Source of the DNA: PVC group bacterium
GTDB lineage: Bacteria > Verrucomicrobiota > Kiritimatiellia > UBA8416
Assembly (NCBI GenBank): GCA_003567805.1
Contig: PWYP01000132.1
Location: 1 to 8,484 of the forward strand
Length of the DNA stretch: 8,484 bases
Direction of reading: 5' to 3'
Position 1 is the stretch's first letter, and every line of letters starts with the position of its first letter. The notes under the pieces were generated by a model. The model was not told where the DNA came from. It saw only the letters and a program-made list of their open reading frames with translations, and ran no database searches. Both the position numbers and the translations under genes were made by a program. This document shows, piece after piece, positions 1-5,750 of this stretch.

Positions 1-332
1 AACTCATAGCCCGCATAGTCGCTTGCGTTGCCATTCGAAAATTCTTCTTTGATGGTGTCTCGTAGTTCTGGAGAAATCTCTTCATCTGCATCGAGAAAAA
101 AGATCCAAGGTCCTTTTGCCATATCCTTGATAAGATTTTTCTGTCCGATATAACCAATCCATTCGTGCTGGTATACCCGGTCCGTGTATTCGCGACAGAT
201 CTCTACGGTGCGGTCTTTGCTGAAGCTGTCCAGCACGACAATTTCATCCGCCCATTTGGCACTTTCGAGGCAACGCCGAATATTGCGCTCTTCGTTTCCC
301 GCTATAATACAAACCGAGATATTTTCGGGCAT
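1..332 (-). CDS. Family 2 glycosyltransferase, LPS core type (WaaE/KdtX-like), C-terminus beyond window
   Basis: This is a partial gene of which only the first 110 codons are present; it continues off the left edge. It begins MPENISVCIIAGNEERNIRR and shows the GT-A nucleotide-sugar fold of family 2: the N-terminal strand with the N-E-E-R-N-I segment (about residues 13-18), the WADEIVVLDS strand with D35, and the metal-binding D81-A-D83 in FFLDADEE. This layout matches lipopolysaccharide core beta-glucosyltransferases of the WaaE/KdtX group, which work on the cytoplasmic face of the inner membrane using UDP-sugars. The donor and acceptor here are inferred only from the family. The ATG at 332-330 is supported by an AAGGA ribosome site just upstream on the minus strand (about 337-341). 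The gene is divergent from the RfaH-like gene, which fits a surface-polysaccharide locus continuing to the left. Confidence 0.85.
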   Translation of the reverse strand, partial: MPENISVCIIAGNEERNIRRCLESAKWADEIVVLDSFSKDRTVEICREYTDRVYQHEWIGYIGQKNLIKDMAKGPWIFFLDADEEISPELRDTIKEEFSNGNASDYAGYE

Positions 333-362
333 ATGGATCCTTGCATGTATTGAAAATGAGGG

Positions 363-391
363 ATTCTGCCCTAGTACGGGGGTATTCTCAA
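363..391 (-). promoter_or_regulatory. Candidate sigma70-type promoter for the glycosyltransferase gene
   Basis: On the minus strand, TTGAGA (391-386) and CAGAAT (368-363) are separated by 17 bases. They match the -35 consensus at 5 of 6 positions and the -10 consensus at 4 of 6. The predicted start lies about 20-25 bases upstream of the glycosyltransferase ATG. In the same 224-base divergent gap, a weaker plus-strand pair, TTGATT (484-489) and TACTTT (508-513) with an 18-base spacer, could serve the RfaH-like gene. Both are read by eye only. Confidence 0.35.
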
Positions 392-556
392 GTTCGAAAT
401 AAAAACCGTACATATTGTGTTTTAAATTGTTAGGACGAAGCTTGCTTGCTGGATGCATGCTTGGGACTTTTAATGGGTAATACTTGATTCTACCGGTTGT
501 TCGTGCGTACTTTGTGCATTCATACGATTTTAGGCATATATATAGTAGGGGATACT

Positions 557-1039
557 ATGGGGTGGTTTGTTCTACATGTGGGTCCAAGGACAGAGAAGAA
601 AGTTGCTACGGTGTGTGAGCGGCATGGAATTGCATACTATTTGCCGTTGCGGGACTCTGCTCAGATCTATCAGCGGCGAAAAGTTATTGTACATAAACCG
701 CTATTCCCTGGGTATTTGTTTGCGGAATTGACGCCTGAGACGCGTGTGCATGTATTGCGAACGAATCATGTGCTGCAAATGATTGCGCCAGAGAATGAAG
801 ATCAGTTGCTGCATGAATTGGAGCAAATCCGGATTGCGTTAAGGGTAGACCCGCATTTGAGCCCCGAGGCGCAACTGTCCAGGGGGATGCGTGTACGCAT
901 CAAAGCTGGTGTTTTTATGGGGTTGGAGGGATATGTGGATCAACTCGCCAAGCAGACTTGTGTACGGCTTAATGTTGAGCTTGTAGGGCAGTCGGTTGCG
1001 GTAGAGGTAGAACGGGATTTCCTGGAAATTCTTTCCTAA
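557..1039 (+). CDS. RfaH/NusG-like specialised transcription elongation (antitermination) factor
   Basis: A 160-residue NusG-superfamily protein. Residues 1-95 form the NGN domain, which binds RNA polymerase: it opens GWFVLHVGPR, and the typical KPLFPGYLFAEL segment lies at 47-58. Residues 108-135 form the KOW domain (GMRVRIKAGVFMGLEGYV). Its length and position beside a polysaccharide glycosyltransferase, rather than in the secE-nusG-rplK cluster, point to a paralogue of the RfaH/UpxY/LoaP kind. Such factors let polymerase read through long surface-polysaccharide operons. The ATG at 557 is chosen over an in-frame start at 497 because AGGGGA (547-552) precedes it and homology starts here at GWF. 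Housekeeping NusG is less likely but cannot be excluded. No recruitment element (ops-like) was recognised. Confidence 0.85.
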   Translation: MGWFVLHVGPRTEKKVATVCERHGIAYYLPLRDSAQIYQRRKVIVHKPLFPGYLFAELTPETRVHVLRTNHVLQMIAPENEDQLLHELEQIRIALRVDPHLSPEAQLSRGMRVRIKAGVFMGLEGYVDQLAKQTCVRLNVELVGQSVAVEVERDFLEILS

Positions 1040-1126
1040 ATATTTTGATTGCAATAAAACATGGCTGATATCCGTTCTATGGTTAACTGACCGTATTGTG
1101 GGTTGGTAAAACATAAAGGAGCAAGG

Positions 1127-1786
1127 ATGAAGAAAGGTATGAAGTGTTCGTTTGGCGTCGTGTTGCTGTTTGCAATGATTCTGGGGTCGGGCGTGTTTGC
1201 TGCGTCTCAGCCGCAGCGTGCTCGTCGCGCTGGGGGGATCCATGGAATGTTGAATGACGAAGGACGAGCCGTCATGGAGGCACATCGGCAGGAACAGCGC
1301 GAACAGATGCAGGTGCAGATGCAGAAGAATCGTGAGGCGCAGCAGGCACTGCGTCGGGCTATGAAGGAAGAAAATGATCCTCATAAGCAGTTAGACCTAT
1401 TGGAAGCCCATATTAAGGGGCGTCAAGAGGAGAGATTGCGTCGATTTGAAGAAGGCCAGCAGGCCCGGGTTTCTGCGTACAGCGCGGCTTTAGCTGCCAG
1501 TGGGGTAGATGATGAGGCGCGAGAGCAGGCCCTTGGGCGCATTCAACAGCGTCAGCAACGTCAGGTTCGGCCTGCCGCTCAACGCGATGGGAGTGCTGCA
1601 CTTGCCAAGATTGAGGCACTGCGTGCGCAAGAAGACTTGACGCGTAAAGATGTTCACGCATTGATTGTTGAAGCGACCGGACCAGGAAGGCGACGTGATC
1701 ACCGGATTGGGCCTGCTGATGGGAGGCGTGAGCGGCCTCGTGGGCGCCAGAAAGAGGATCATCAGGAGAGTCCTGTCGAAGAGTAA
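1127..1786 (+). CDS. Secreted Gln/Arg-rich helical protein of unknown function
   Basis: No family was recognised. The 219-residue product starts with a clear Sec signal peptide (MKKGMKCSFG, then a hydrophobic stretch, with likely cleavage after GVFA near residue 25). It therefore probably acts in the periplasm or at the outer membrane. Residues about 45-160 are very rich in Gln, Glu, Arg and Ala in a pattern expected for long amphipathic helices or coiled coil. This loosely resembles Spy/CpxP-type periplasmic chaperones, but no LTxxQ motif was found, so that is only a suggestion. The last 35 residues are strongly basic and polar (R/G/P/E). The ATG at 1127 is chosen over an in-frame start at 1103 because AAAGGAG (1115-1121) precedes it. 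It lies 87 bases after the RfaH-like gene, possibly co-transcribed, and ends 15 bases before a strong terminator. Another frame over the C-terminal part is discussed in the findings. Confidence 0.7.
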   Translation: MKKGMKCSFGVVLLFAMILGSGVFAASQPQRARRAGGIHGMLNDEGRAVMEAHRQEQREQMQVQMQKNREAQQALRRAMKEENDPHKQLDLLEAHIKGRQEERLRRFEEGQQARVSAYSAALAASGVDDEAREQALGRIQQRQQRQVRPAAQRDGSAALAKIEALRAQEDLTRKDVHALIVEATGPGRRRDHRIGPADGRRERPRGRQKEDHQESPVEE

Positions 1787-1801
1787 GTTTGTGGACAGTT
1801 T

Positions 1802-1833
1802 AGCCGCTCTTGTCATGCAAGAGCGGCTTTTTT
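1802..1833 (+). terminator. Intrinsic terminator ending the RfaH-like/secreted-protein unit
   Basis: A perfect 11-base inverted repeat, AGCCGCTCTTG (1802-1812) and CAAGAGCGGCT (1818-1828), has a 5-base loop and runs straight into six T residues (1828-1833). On the minus strand it has no T tract, so it should act mainly on plus-strand transcripts. It sits in the 48-base gap between the convergent secreted-protein gene and cls. Confidence 0.93.
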
Positions 1834-1834
1834 G

Positions 1835-3316
1835 TTATAGAATGGGGGATAGCAGGGCGCAGGCATTTTCGAGCAAGCGATGCCACTGTGGTCGGGCCTC
1901 CCAGCCTGCGAGATGTATCTCGCTACTGTGCGATTCATCTTCGAGGATGTGTTGTTTGAGTTGATCAGCCAAGGATTCGTCATATGCGAGGAGGTTGGTT
2001 TCGTAGTTCAATCTAAGACTACGTAAATCCCAGTTGGCCGTGCCAACGGTCACGGTTGCGGCATCTACAATCATTGCTTTGGCATGAATGAAGGGTGGGT
2101 GCCGGAGGAAAATCCGTACACCCGATTGCAGTAATTCGGTAAAAAAGGCTTTGGCTGCCCACCCAGCGTAAAAGTGGTTATTTTTCTCGGGTAGAATCAA
2201 ATGGACATCTACGCCTCTGAGAGCGGCCGCACGGAGGGCTGCGAGTAGTGCGGGGGAGGGTACAAAGTATGGTGTTACGAGAAGTAATTGTTCTTTGGCC
2301 ATACCGGTAAGCATGAAGAATAAATCCTCGATGGCATGTTCGTCTGCGGCGGGGCCGGATAGAATGAGTCGGGCAGGTGTGTTCCCCGTACGCTCATATA
2401 CGGGGAAGAATTGCTCTTTCAGAAATGTTTCGGGAGACTCATTGGTCATAAAGTACCAGTCTTGCAAAAAAGCATATTGCAATTGTTGTACAACGGGTCC
2501 TGTGGCGCAGAAGTGATAATCGCGGTGGGCTTCTCGTGCTTTTCCAGGTAGGTTGATTTGGTCGAGATTAATGCCACCGAAAAAACCGATTTTACCATCT
2601 GCCACAAGTAGTTTTCTATGGTTGCGAAGATTGATTTGCAAGCGTCGTTTTAGCAGGTTTACTTGTGTCCATCCTTGTATTTCGAAATTAGGGATATTGC
2701 GATAGCGTAGAAAAAAGCCGGAGAGAATGGCGTGTGTGGAACCAAAGCGGTCGAATAAGACACGAACGCTGATTCCTTGGCGAGCGCGCTCTGCCAAGGC
2801 ATCGAAAAACGTACGGGCAATCTTATCATTACGTATGATAAAGCATTGGACGTGGATATGATGCTCTGCCTCGCGGATGGCTTGCAGCATGGCTGGAAAT
2901 GCTTCGTTACCGCCAATGAGTGGCGTAATGTGGTTACCCGAGAGAAAAGGGAAGTCAGACACGAGGGTATCCATAGACCGGTTTATGGCATTTACTTCCT
3001 GTTTTTGCACGTCGGGTTGAAGTTCTTTGCTGGCACGCCAATATGCGAGTGGTAGCACATCCGCGGCAGTATTGTTACGCGCGAGTAGCAGTGATTCATT
3101 CTGTTGTCGCTTGCGTTTACCGCGTGGTGTAACGCGGTCGATGCCGAATACGACAAAGAAGGTAGCGCCTAGAATGGGAAATGACCATGTCAGAAACATC
3201 CAGAGAATGGTAGAAGAAGGGTGTTTACGATGCCGCAAGCAATACCAACAAACGAGGATAAAGCAGAATATGTGTAGTAGGGAACCAGTGGCAATCCATT
3301 GCAGTGAAGGTGTCAT
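1835..3316 (-). CDS. cls: Cardiolipin synthase (phospholipase D superfamily, two HKD motifs)
   Basis: This 493-residue inner-membrane enzyme should condense two phosphatidylglycerol molecules into cardiolipin and glycerol. Two N-terminal membrane segments are visible (about residues 7-27 and 36-59), followed by a basic linker. Both catalytic motifs are intact: H233-x-K235-x4-D240 followed by GGIN at 247-250, and H411-x-K413-x4-D418 followed by GTAN at 425-428. Length and order match bacterial ClsA-type enzymes. The ATG at 3316-3314 overlaps the stop codon of the upstream NrnA-like gene as ATGA. No strong ribosome site is seen, which suggests translational coupling. An in-frame start further upstream (3433) would add 39 Arg/His-rich residues lying inside the neighbouring gene and is rejected. 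It is the last gene of a three-gene operon and converges on the secreted-protein gene. Phosphatidylserine synthase-like PLD enzymes are less likely, given the membrane segments. Confidence 0.93.
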   Translation of the reverse strand: MTPSLQWIATGSLLHIFCFILVCWYCLRHRKHPSSTILWMFLTWSFPILGATFFVVFGIDRVTPRGKRKRQQNESLLLARNNTAADVLPLAYWRASKELQPDVQKQEVNAINRSMDTLVSDFPFLSGNHITPLIGGNEAFPAMLQAIREAEHHIHVQCFIIRNDKIARTFFDALAERARQGISVRVLFDRFGSTHAILSGFFLRYRNIPNFEIQGWTQVNLLKRRLQINLRNHRKLLVADGKIGFFGGINLDQINLPGKAREAHRDYHFCATGPVVQQLQYAFLQDWYFMTNESPETFLKEQFFPVYERTGNTPARLILSGPAADEHAIEDLFFMLTGMAKEQLLLVTPYFVPSPALLAALRAAALRGVDVHLILPEKNNHFYAGWAAKAFFTELLQSGVRIFLRHPPFIHAKAMIVDAATVTVGTANWDLRSLRLNYETNLLAYDESLADQLKQHILEDESHSSEIHLAGWEARPQWHRLLENACALLSPIL

Positions 3317-4323
3317 GCTGAAAACCAGGTTTCTTGGATGCGTTTCATGATGATGTCTGTGGTGTCTGCCAAGGTATGTGGCAGTTCGCAACCTGCTGCT
3401 CTGGCGTGTCCTCCGCCGCCGAGGGCTTGACAAAAAACGCCAGCGTCGAAAGGCGGTTTGGTGCGCAAGCTGGCTTTGGTGCGGATGCTATCGGGTGTGC
3501 TCTGCGCCATTTCCGTGATTACAACTGCGACTTCAACGGAGTTGATGCGGCGCGGAAGGTTGATGATTTCTTCGGCATCTTCTCCAAGAGCTCCGCAATC
3601 GTGAAAGTCTTGTTGCGAAAGTGCAATGATGGCTACGCGTTGATTTTGCAGCAGCTGCATATTATTGATTGCTCTGGCATGCAGGCGAAGTGCTCCCAAC
3701 GGGGCGGCTTGGAAGACGTATTGATCTACAGCGGGGGTATTTACTCCTGCCTCGAGTAATGTGGCCGCAGCTTGCAGTGTGGCTGGAGTTGTGCAGCTAT
3801 AGGCGAATCGTCCCGTGTCTGTGACAATGCCAACCCAGAGTGCTGTTGCGGCTTCGGTGGACATGCGCCACTCGGCGTGGGATGCCATTTGTGTGATGAT
3901 TTCTGCTACGGCAGATGCTGTGGGAACCACACAGTTGAGCGTAGCAAAGCATGTATTAGTGGGATGATGGTCGATGTTGATCGTCTCGATATCCTGCATC
4001 CAGTCAGGGACAAAGTCGGGCGCGCGGTCGATCGATCCCGTGTCGAGTACGATTAACAAATGATATTCATGAGGACTGCAGTCGTCGGAATTGTATATCG
4101 TAATACTCTCGGTCAAAAACCGGTAGCGATCAGGAATGGGGCCTAGATCGATGATTGTCGCGTCGATATTTACTTTCTGGAGCAAATGATACAGTCCCAA
4201 TGCCGCACCGATGGCATCACCATCTGGGCGAATGTGAGATGTTATGGCAACTTTCGCTGTGCTATCCTGTAATGTGGTCAGTTTTGCGCACAGCTGTGGT
4301 ATCGTTACTTCAGAACCAGTCAT
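3313..4323 (-). CDS. nrnA: DHH-family phosphoesterase, NrnA-like oligoribonuclease/pAp phosphatase
   Basis: A 336-residue cytoplasmic, probably Mn2+-dependent enzyme of the DHH/DHHA1 family. The metal-binding motifs appear in order: H30-x3-D34-x-D36 (SHIRPDGDAIGA), D94 (VLDTGSIDR), the D118-H119-H120 signature (NIDHHPTN) and TDTGRF at 168-173. The C-terminal DHHA1 substrate-binding motif GGGGHARAAG is at 302-311. NrnA-type proteins degrade 2-5-nucleotide RNAs and dephosphorylate 3'-phosphoadenosine 5'-phosphate to AMP. The total length and lack of extra domains fit NrnA rather than RecJ or GdpP, although cyclic-dinucleotide or pApA hydrolysis by a relative cannot be excluded. The ATG at 4323-4321 lies inside the end of the upstream barrel gene (14-base overlap), and its stop overlaps the cls start, so translation is probably coupled. 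No good independent ribosome site was seen. Confidence 0.9.
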   Translation of the reverse strand: MTGSEVTIPQLCAKLTTLQDSTAKVAITSHIRPDGDAIGAALGLYHLLQKVNIDATIIDLGPIPDRYRFLTESITIYNSDDCSPHEYHLLIVLDTGSIDRAPDFVPDWMQDIETINIDHHPTNTCFATLNCVVPTASAVAEIITQMASHAEWRMSTEAATALWVGIVTDTGRFAYSCTTPATLQAAATLLEAGVNTPAVDQYVFQAAPLGALRLHARAINNMQLLQNQRVAIIALSQQDFHDCGALGEDAEEIINLPRRINSVEVAVVITEMAQSTPDSIRTKASLRTKPPFDAGVFCQALGGGGHARAAGCELPHTLADTTDIIMKRIQETWFSA

Positions 4324-4969
4324 AGCGCATCGCTATTCTACCAACCCAACCATTCGCAAGTTCTGGGCCCGCATTGTTGACGGCTTGGGATTGGGAGCGG
4401 CCTCCCTCGATGATCCAACGGAAATCTCTACGCATGCGTATCTCGAAGCCTCCGAGTGCTTCTAGCACTAGGAGGCGATAGCTTTCGTCCTGCCGTGCAG
4501 GGCTTTCGCGCACAGGATTGATGAACTGTATGGCACCATTTGCTTTTAAAAAGGGTGTTACCGGAGAGCCTTGCGGAGCGAGTGCCTGGCGCAACCGGAG
4601 ATGCGCTGCAGAAATCCTGTGATCTGGAGATCCCAGATACCAGTCATGAGACCCGAGCACCGCGATACTGGATACCGGTAACACTCGGTATGCAAGCCCT
4701 ATTTCTACTCCTATATGGTCATAGTTTTCTGCGCGGCTTTGTGAAATCTGACCACCAGAAATTTCGGCAAGGAAAAAGAGCTTCTGGTTTCCCTGATACA
4801 GGTGTCTGGCTACATCAATATATAGGCCAGCATAATCATGATTTCGATAATTGCCATATTGGAATCCAATCGACTCTTCCGATTCTTTGGGTACCGTGAG
4901 TGCCTGACTGCCGATAACCGTTGAAATCATGATGATAAGGGATGCGGTAAGCTGAAGTGACGTATTCAT
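4310..4969 (-). CDS. Probable outer-membrane beta-barrel protein, family unknown
   Basis: This 219-residue protein has a Sec signal peptide (MNTSLQLTAS, then a hydrophobic core, cleavage likely after SQA at about residue 23). The mature part shows eight or nine short segments of alternating polar and hydrophobic or aromatic residues, for example AGLYIDVARHLY (47-58), KLFFLAEI (63-70), IGVEIGLAYRV (86-96) and VGRIAMRYDWF (209-219). It ends in phenylalanine, as expected for the C-terminal strand signal recognised by the BAM complex. Together these suggest a small barrel of about eight strands (OmpX/OmpA-domain size). No specific family or ligand was recognised. The ATG at 4969-4967 is chosen over an in-frame start at 5011 because AAAGGA (4982-4977) lies 7 bases upstream and the signal peptide starts there. 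It is the first gene of the operon with nrnA and cls. Confidence 0.75.
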   Translation of the reverse strand: MNTSLQLTASLIIMISTVIGSQALTVPKESEESIGFQYGNYRNHDYAGLYIDVARHLYQGNQKLFFLAEISGGQISQSRAENYDHIGVEIGLAYRVLPVSSIAVLGSHDWYLGSPDHRISAAHLRLRQALAPQGSPVTPFLKANGAIQFINPVRESPARQDESYRLLVLEALGGFEIRMRRDFRWIIEGGRSQSQAVNNAGPELANGWVGRIAMRYDWF

Positions 4970-5013
4970 GAATGTATCCTTTCCGGTTTGTTTCATGATG
5001 TACATTGGCAAAA

Positions 5014-5044
5014 ACTATAGCGATCGTCCAGCCTCAAGACACAA
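5014..5044 (-). promoter_or_regulatory. Possible promoter of the barrel-nrnA-cls operon
   Basis: On the minus strand a -10-like TATAGT (5019-5014) lies about 45 bases upstream of the barrel gene's ATG. The best -35 match, TTGTGT (5044-5039), is 19 bases away, which is longer than ideal, and it overlaps the end of the upstream terminator. A promoter is needed here because that terminator isolates the operon from the RRM gene. Confidence 0.3.
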
Positions 5045-5072
5045 AAAAGGCGGCTCTCAAGCCGCCTTTTTT
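5043..5072. terminator. Bidirectional intrinsic terminator after the RRM gene
   Basis: A perfect inverted repeat: GGCGGCT (5049-5055) pairs with AGCCGCC (5060-5066) around the loop CTCA. Six A residues lie on the left (5043-5048) and six T residues on the right (5067-5072). On the minus strand this gives a GC stem followed by a T run about 20 bases after the RRM stop codon, which is its obvious role. It would work in both directions. Confidence 0.93.
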
Positions 5073-5090
5073 GTGGGAACGAGTGTGTTG

Positions 5091-5444
5091 TTACCACCGA
5101 CGGTCCTCTCGGCGATCACGCCCGCCGCTGAAGTTACGGTCGCGGCCTTTGCCGCCACCATTGAAGCCTCCACCAAAGCTTTCCCCGCCGCCTTCACGCC
5201 GTGGTTTTGGCTGGGATTCGTTTACCCGTAGGTTTCTTCCCATAAATTCTTGCTCATTCAAAGCTTGAATGGCCGCATTTGCCTCCGCGGCATCCGGCAT
5301 TTCAACAAAGCCGAAACCTTTGGACTGACCCGAGAACCGGTCTGTAATGACGCGCGACGATGTCACATTGCCATACTGTTCGAACAGTTCACGGAGTTGT
5401 TGATCGTCTGTCTGGTATGACAGATTACCGACATAGATATCCAT
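5091..5444 (-). CDS. Small RNA-binding protein with one RRM and a Gly/Arg-rich tail
   Basis: A 117-residue cytoplasmic protein. Residues 1-75 form a canonical RNA recognition motif: RNP2 is IYVGNL (3-8) and RNP1 is KGFGFVEM (42-49), with the aromatic residues that stack on RNA bases (Y4, F44, F46) in place. Residues 78-117 are a flexible Gly/Arg/Asp-rich tail resembling eukaryotic RGG tails. Relatives in cyanobacteria (Rbp proteins) and many Gram-negatives bind RNA and are often cold-induced; the target here is unknown. The ATG at 5444-5442 is preceded by AGGGGA (5456-5451) at 6 bases. An in-frame start at 5528 would add residues unlike an RRM and is rejected. The gene is monocistronic: a terminator lies just downstream, and a 306-base gene-free stretch containing inverted repeats lies upstream. 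Confidence 0.93.
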   Translation of the reverse strand: MDIYVGNLSYQTDDQQLRELFEQYGNVTSSRVITDRFSGQSKGFGFVEMPDAAEANAAIQALNEQEFMGRNLRVNESQPKPRREGGGESFGGGFNGGGKGRDRNFSGGRDRREDRRW

Positions 5445-5463
5445 CTGATATCCCCTATGCTGC

Positions 5464-5502
5464 GTGTCATCACCAACTAACCGTAATCCTGCACGATGAC
5501 AC
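5464..5502 (-). repeat. Perfect 8-base inverted repeat upstream of the RRM ribosome site
   Basis: GTGTCATC (5464-5471) and GATGACAC (5495-5502) are exact reverse complements with 23 bases between them. The near arm ends 7 bases before the AGGGGA ribosome site on the minus strand. In RNA it would form a stem-loop in the leader; in DNA it could be an operator half-site pair. Function is inferred from position only. Confidence 0.6.
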
Positions 5503-5632
5503 ACTATGCGTCGACCCGGCCCGGCCACAATGCTGGCCTGATTGAACTATCGAAAAAACGTTTAGCTAAATCCAGCACAAATTTGTTTGTTTTTCGTTTG
5601 TTCCCGAGGTCTATGTAGCAACAGAATTTCGC

Positions 5633-5679
5633 GCACAGACTCCGCTACCGTGTTGCGTTATGTGTAGCGAGGTCTGTGC
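5633..5679. repeat. Long imperfect inverted repeat upstream of the RRM gene
   Basis: GCACAGAC (5633-5640) pairs with GTCTGTGC (5672-5679), and CGCTAC (5643-5648) pairs with GTAGCG (5664-5669). The two blocks are separated by a two-base bulge pair, with a 15-base loop inside. No T run follows on either strand, so it is not a standard intrinsic terminator. The octamer CGAGGTCT occurs both inside the right arm (5668-5675) and nearby at 5605-5612. Confidence 0.6.
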
Positions 5680-5750
5680 AATCGGATGCATCATGGTGAT
5701 TTTTATGTTGCCAGTTGGAGGCAAAGGAAAATTCACCCAGTGTTAGCAGC

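Larger units (their letters stand above)
5445..5750. other. Gene-free region between htrA and the RRM gene, likely RRM leader plus promoter
   Basis: About 306 bases hold no convincing gene. Contents seen: an inverted repeat next to the RRM ribosome site (5464-5502), a short hairpin GGCCA/TGGCC (5523-5538), a 10-base palindrome TTTAGCTAAA (5561-5570), an imperfect long inverted repeat (5633-5679), and a small TTGCC/GGCAA hairpin (5708-5724) about 27 bases past the htrA stop. No good -10/-35 pair for the RRM gene and no strong T-tract terminator for htrA were found. Read-through from htrA into the RRM gene is therefore possible. Confidence 0.5.

Noticed and set aside
839..1384. 181-codon open frame on the minus strand, antisense to the RfaH-like and secreted-protein genes
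   Set aside because: Its product is His/Leu/Ser-rich with no domain, it has no ribosome site, and it overlaps two better-supported genes.
3314..3433. Longer N-terminus for cardiolipin synthase starting at 3433
   Set aside because: It would add 39 Arg/His-rich residues lying wholly inside the nrnA gene. The ATGA overlap start directly precedes the first membrane segment.
5445..5528. Longer N-terminus for the RRM protein starting at 5528
   Set aside because: The added residues do not resemble an RRM, and a good ribosome site precedes the ATG at 5444.
5605..5679. Inverted and direct repeats considered as an integron attC-like or mobile-element end
   Set aside because: No GTTRRRY/RYYYAAC core pair, no target-site duplication and no integrase or transposase nearby.
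5708..5724. TTGCC/GGCAA hairpin considered as the htrA terminator
   Set aside because: The stem is only 5 bases and the following sequence (CATAAAAATC on the minus strand) has no T run.
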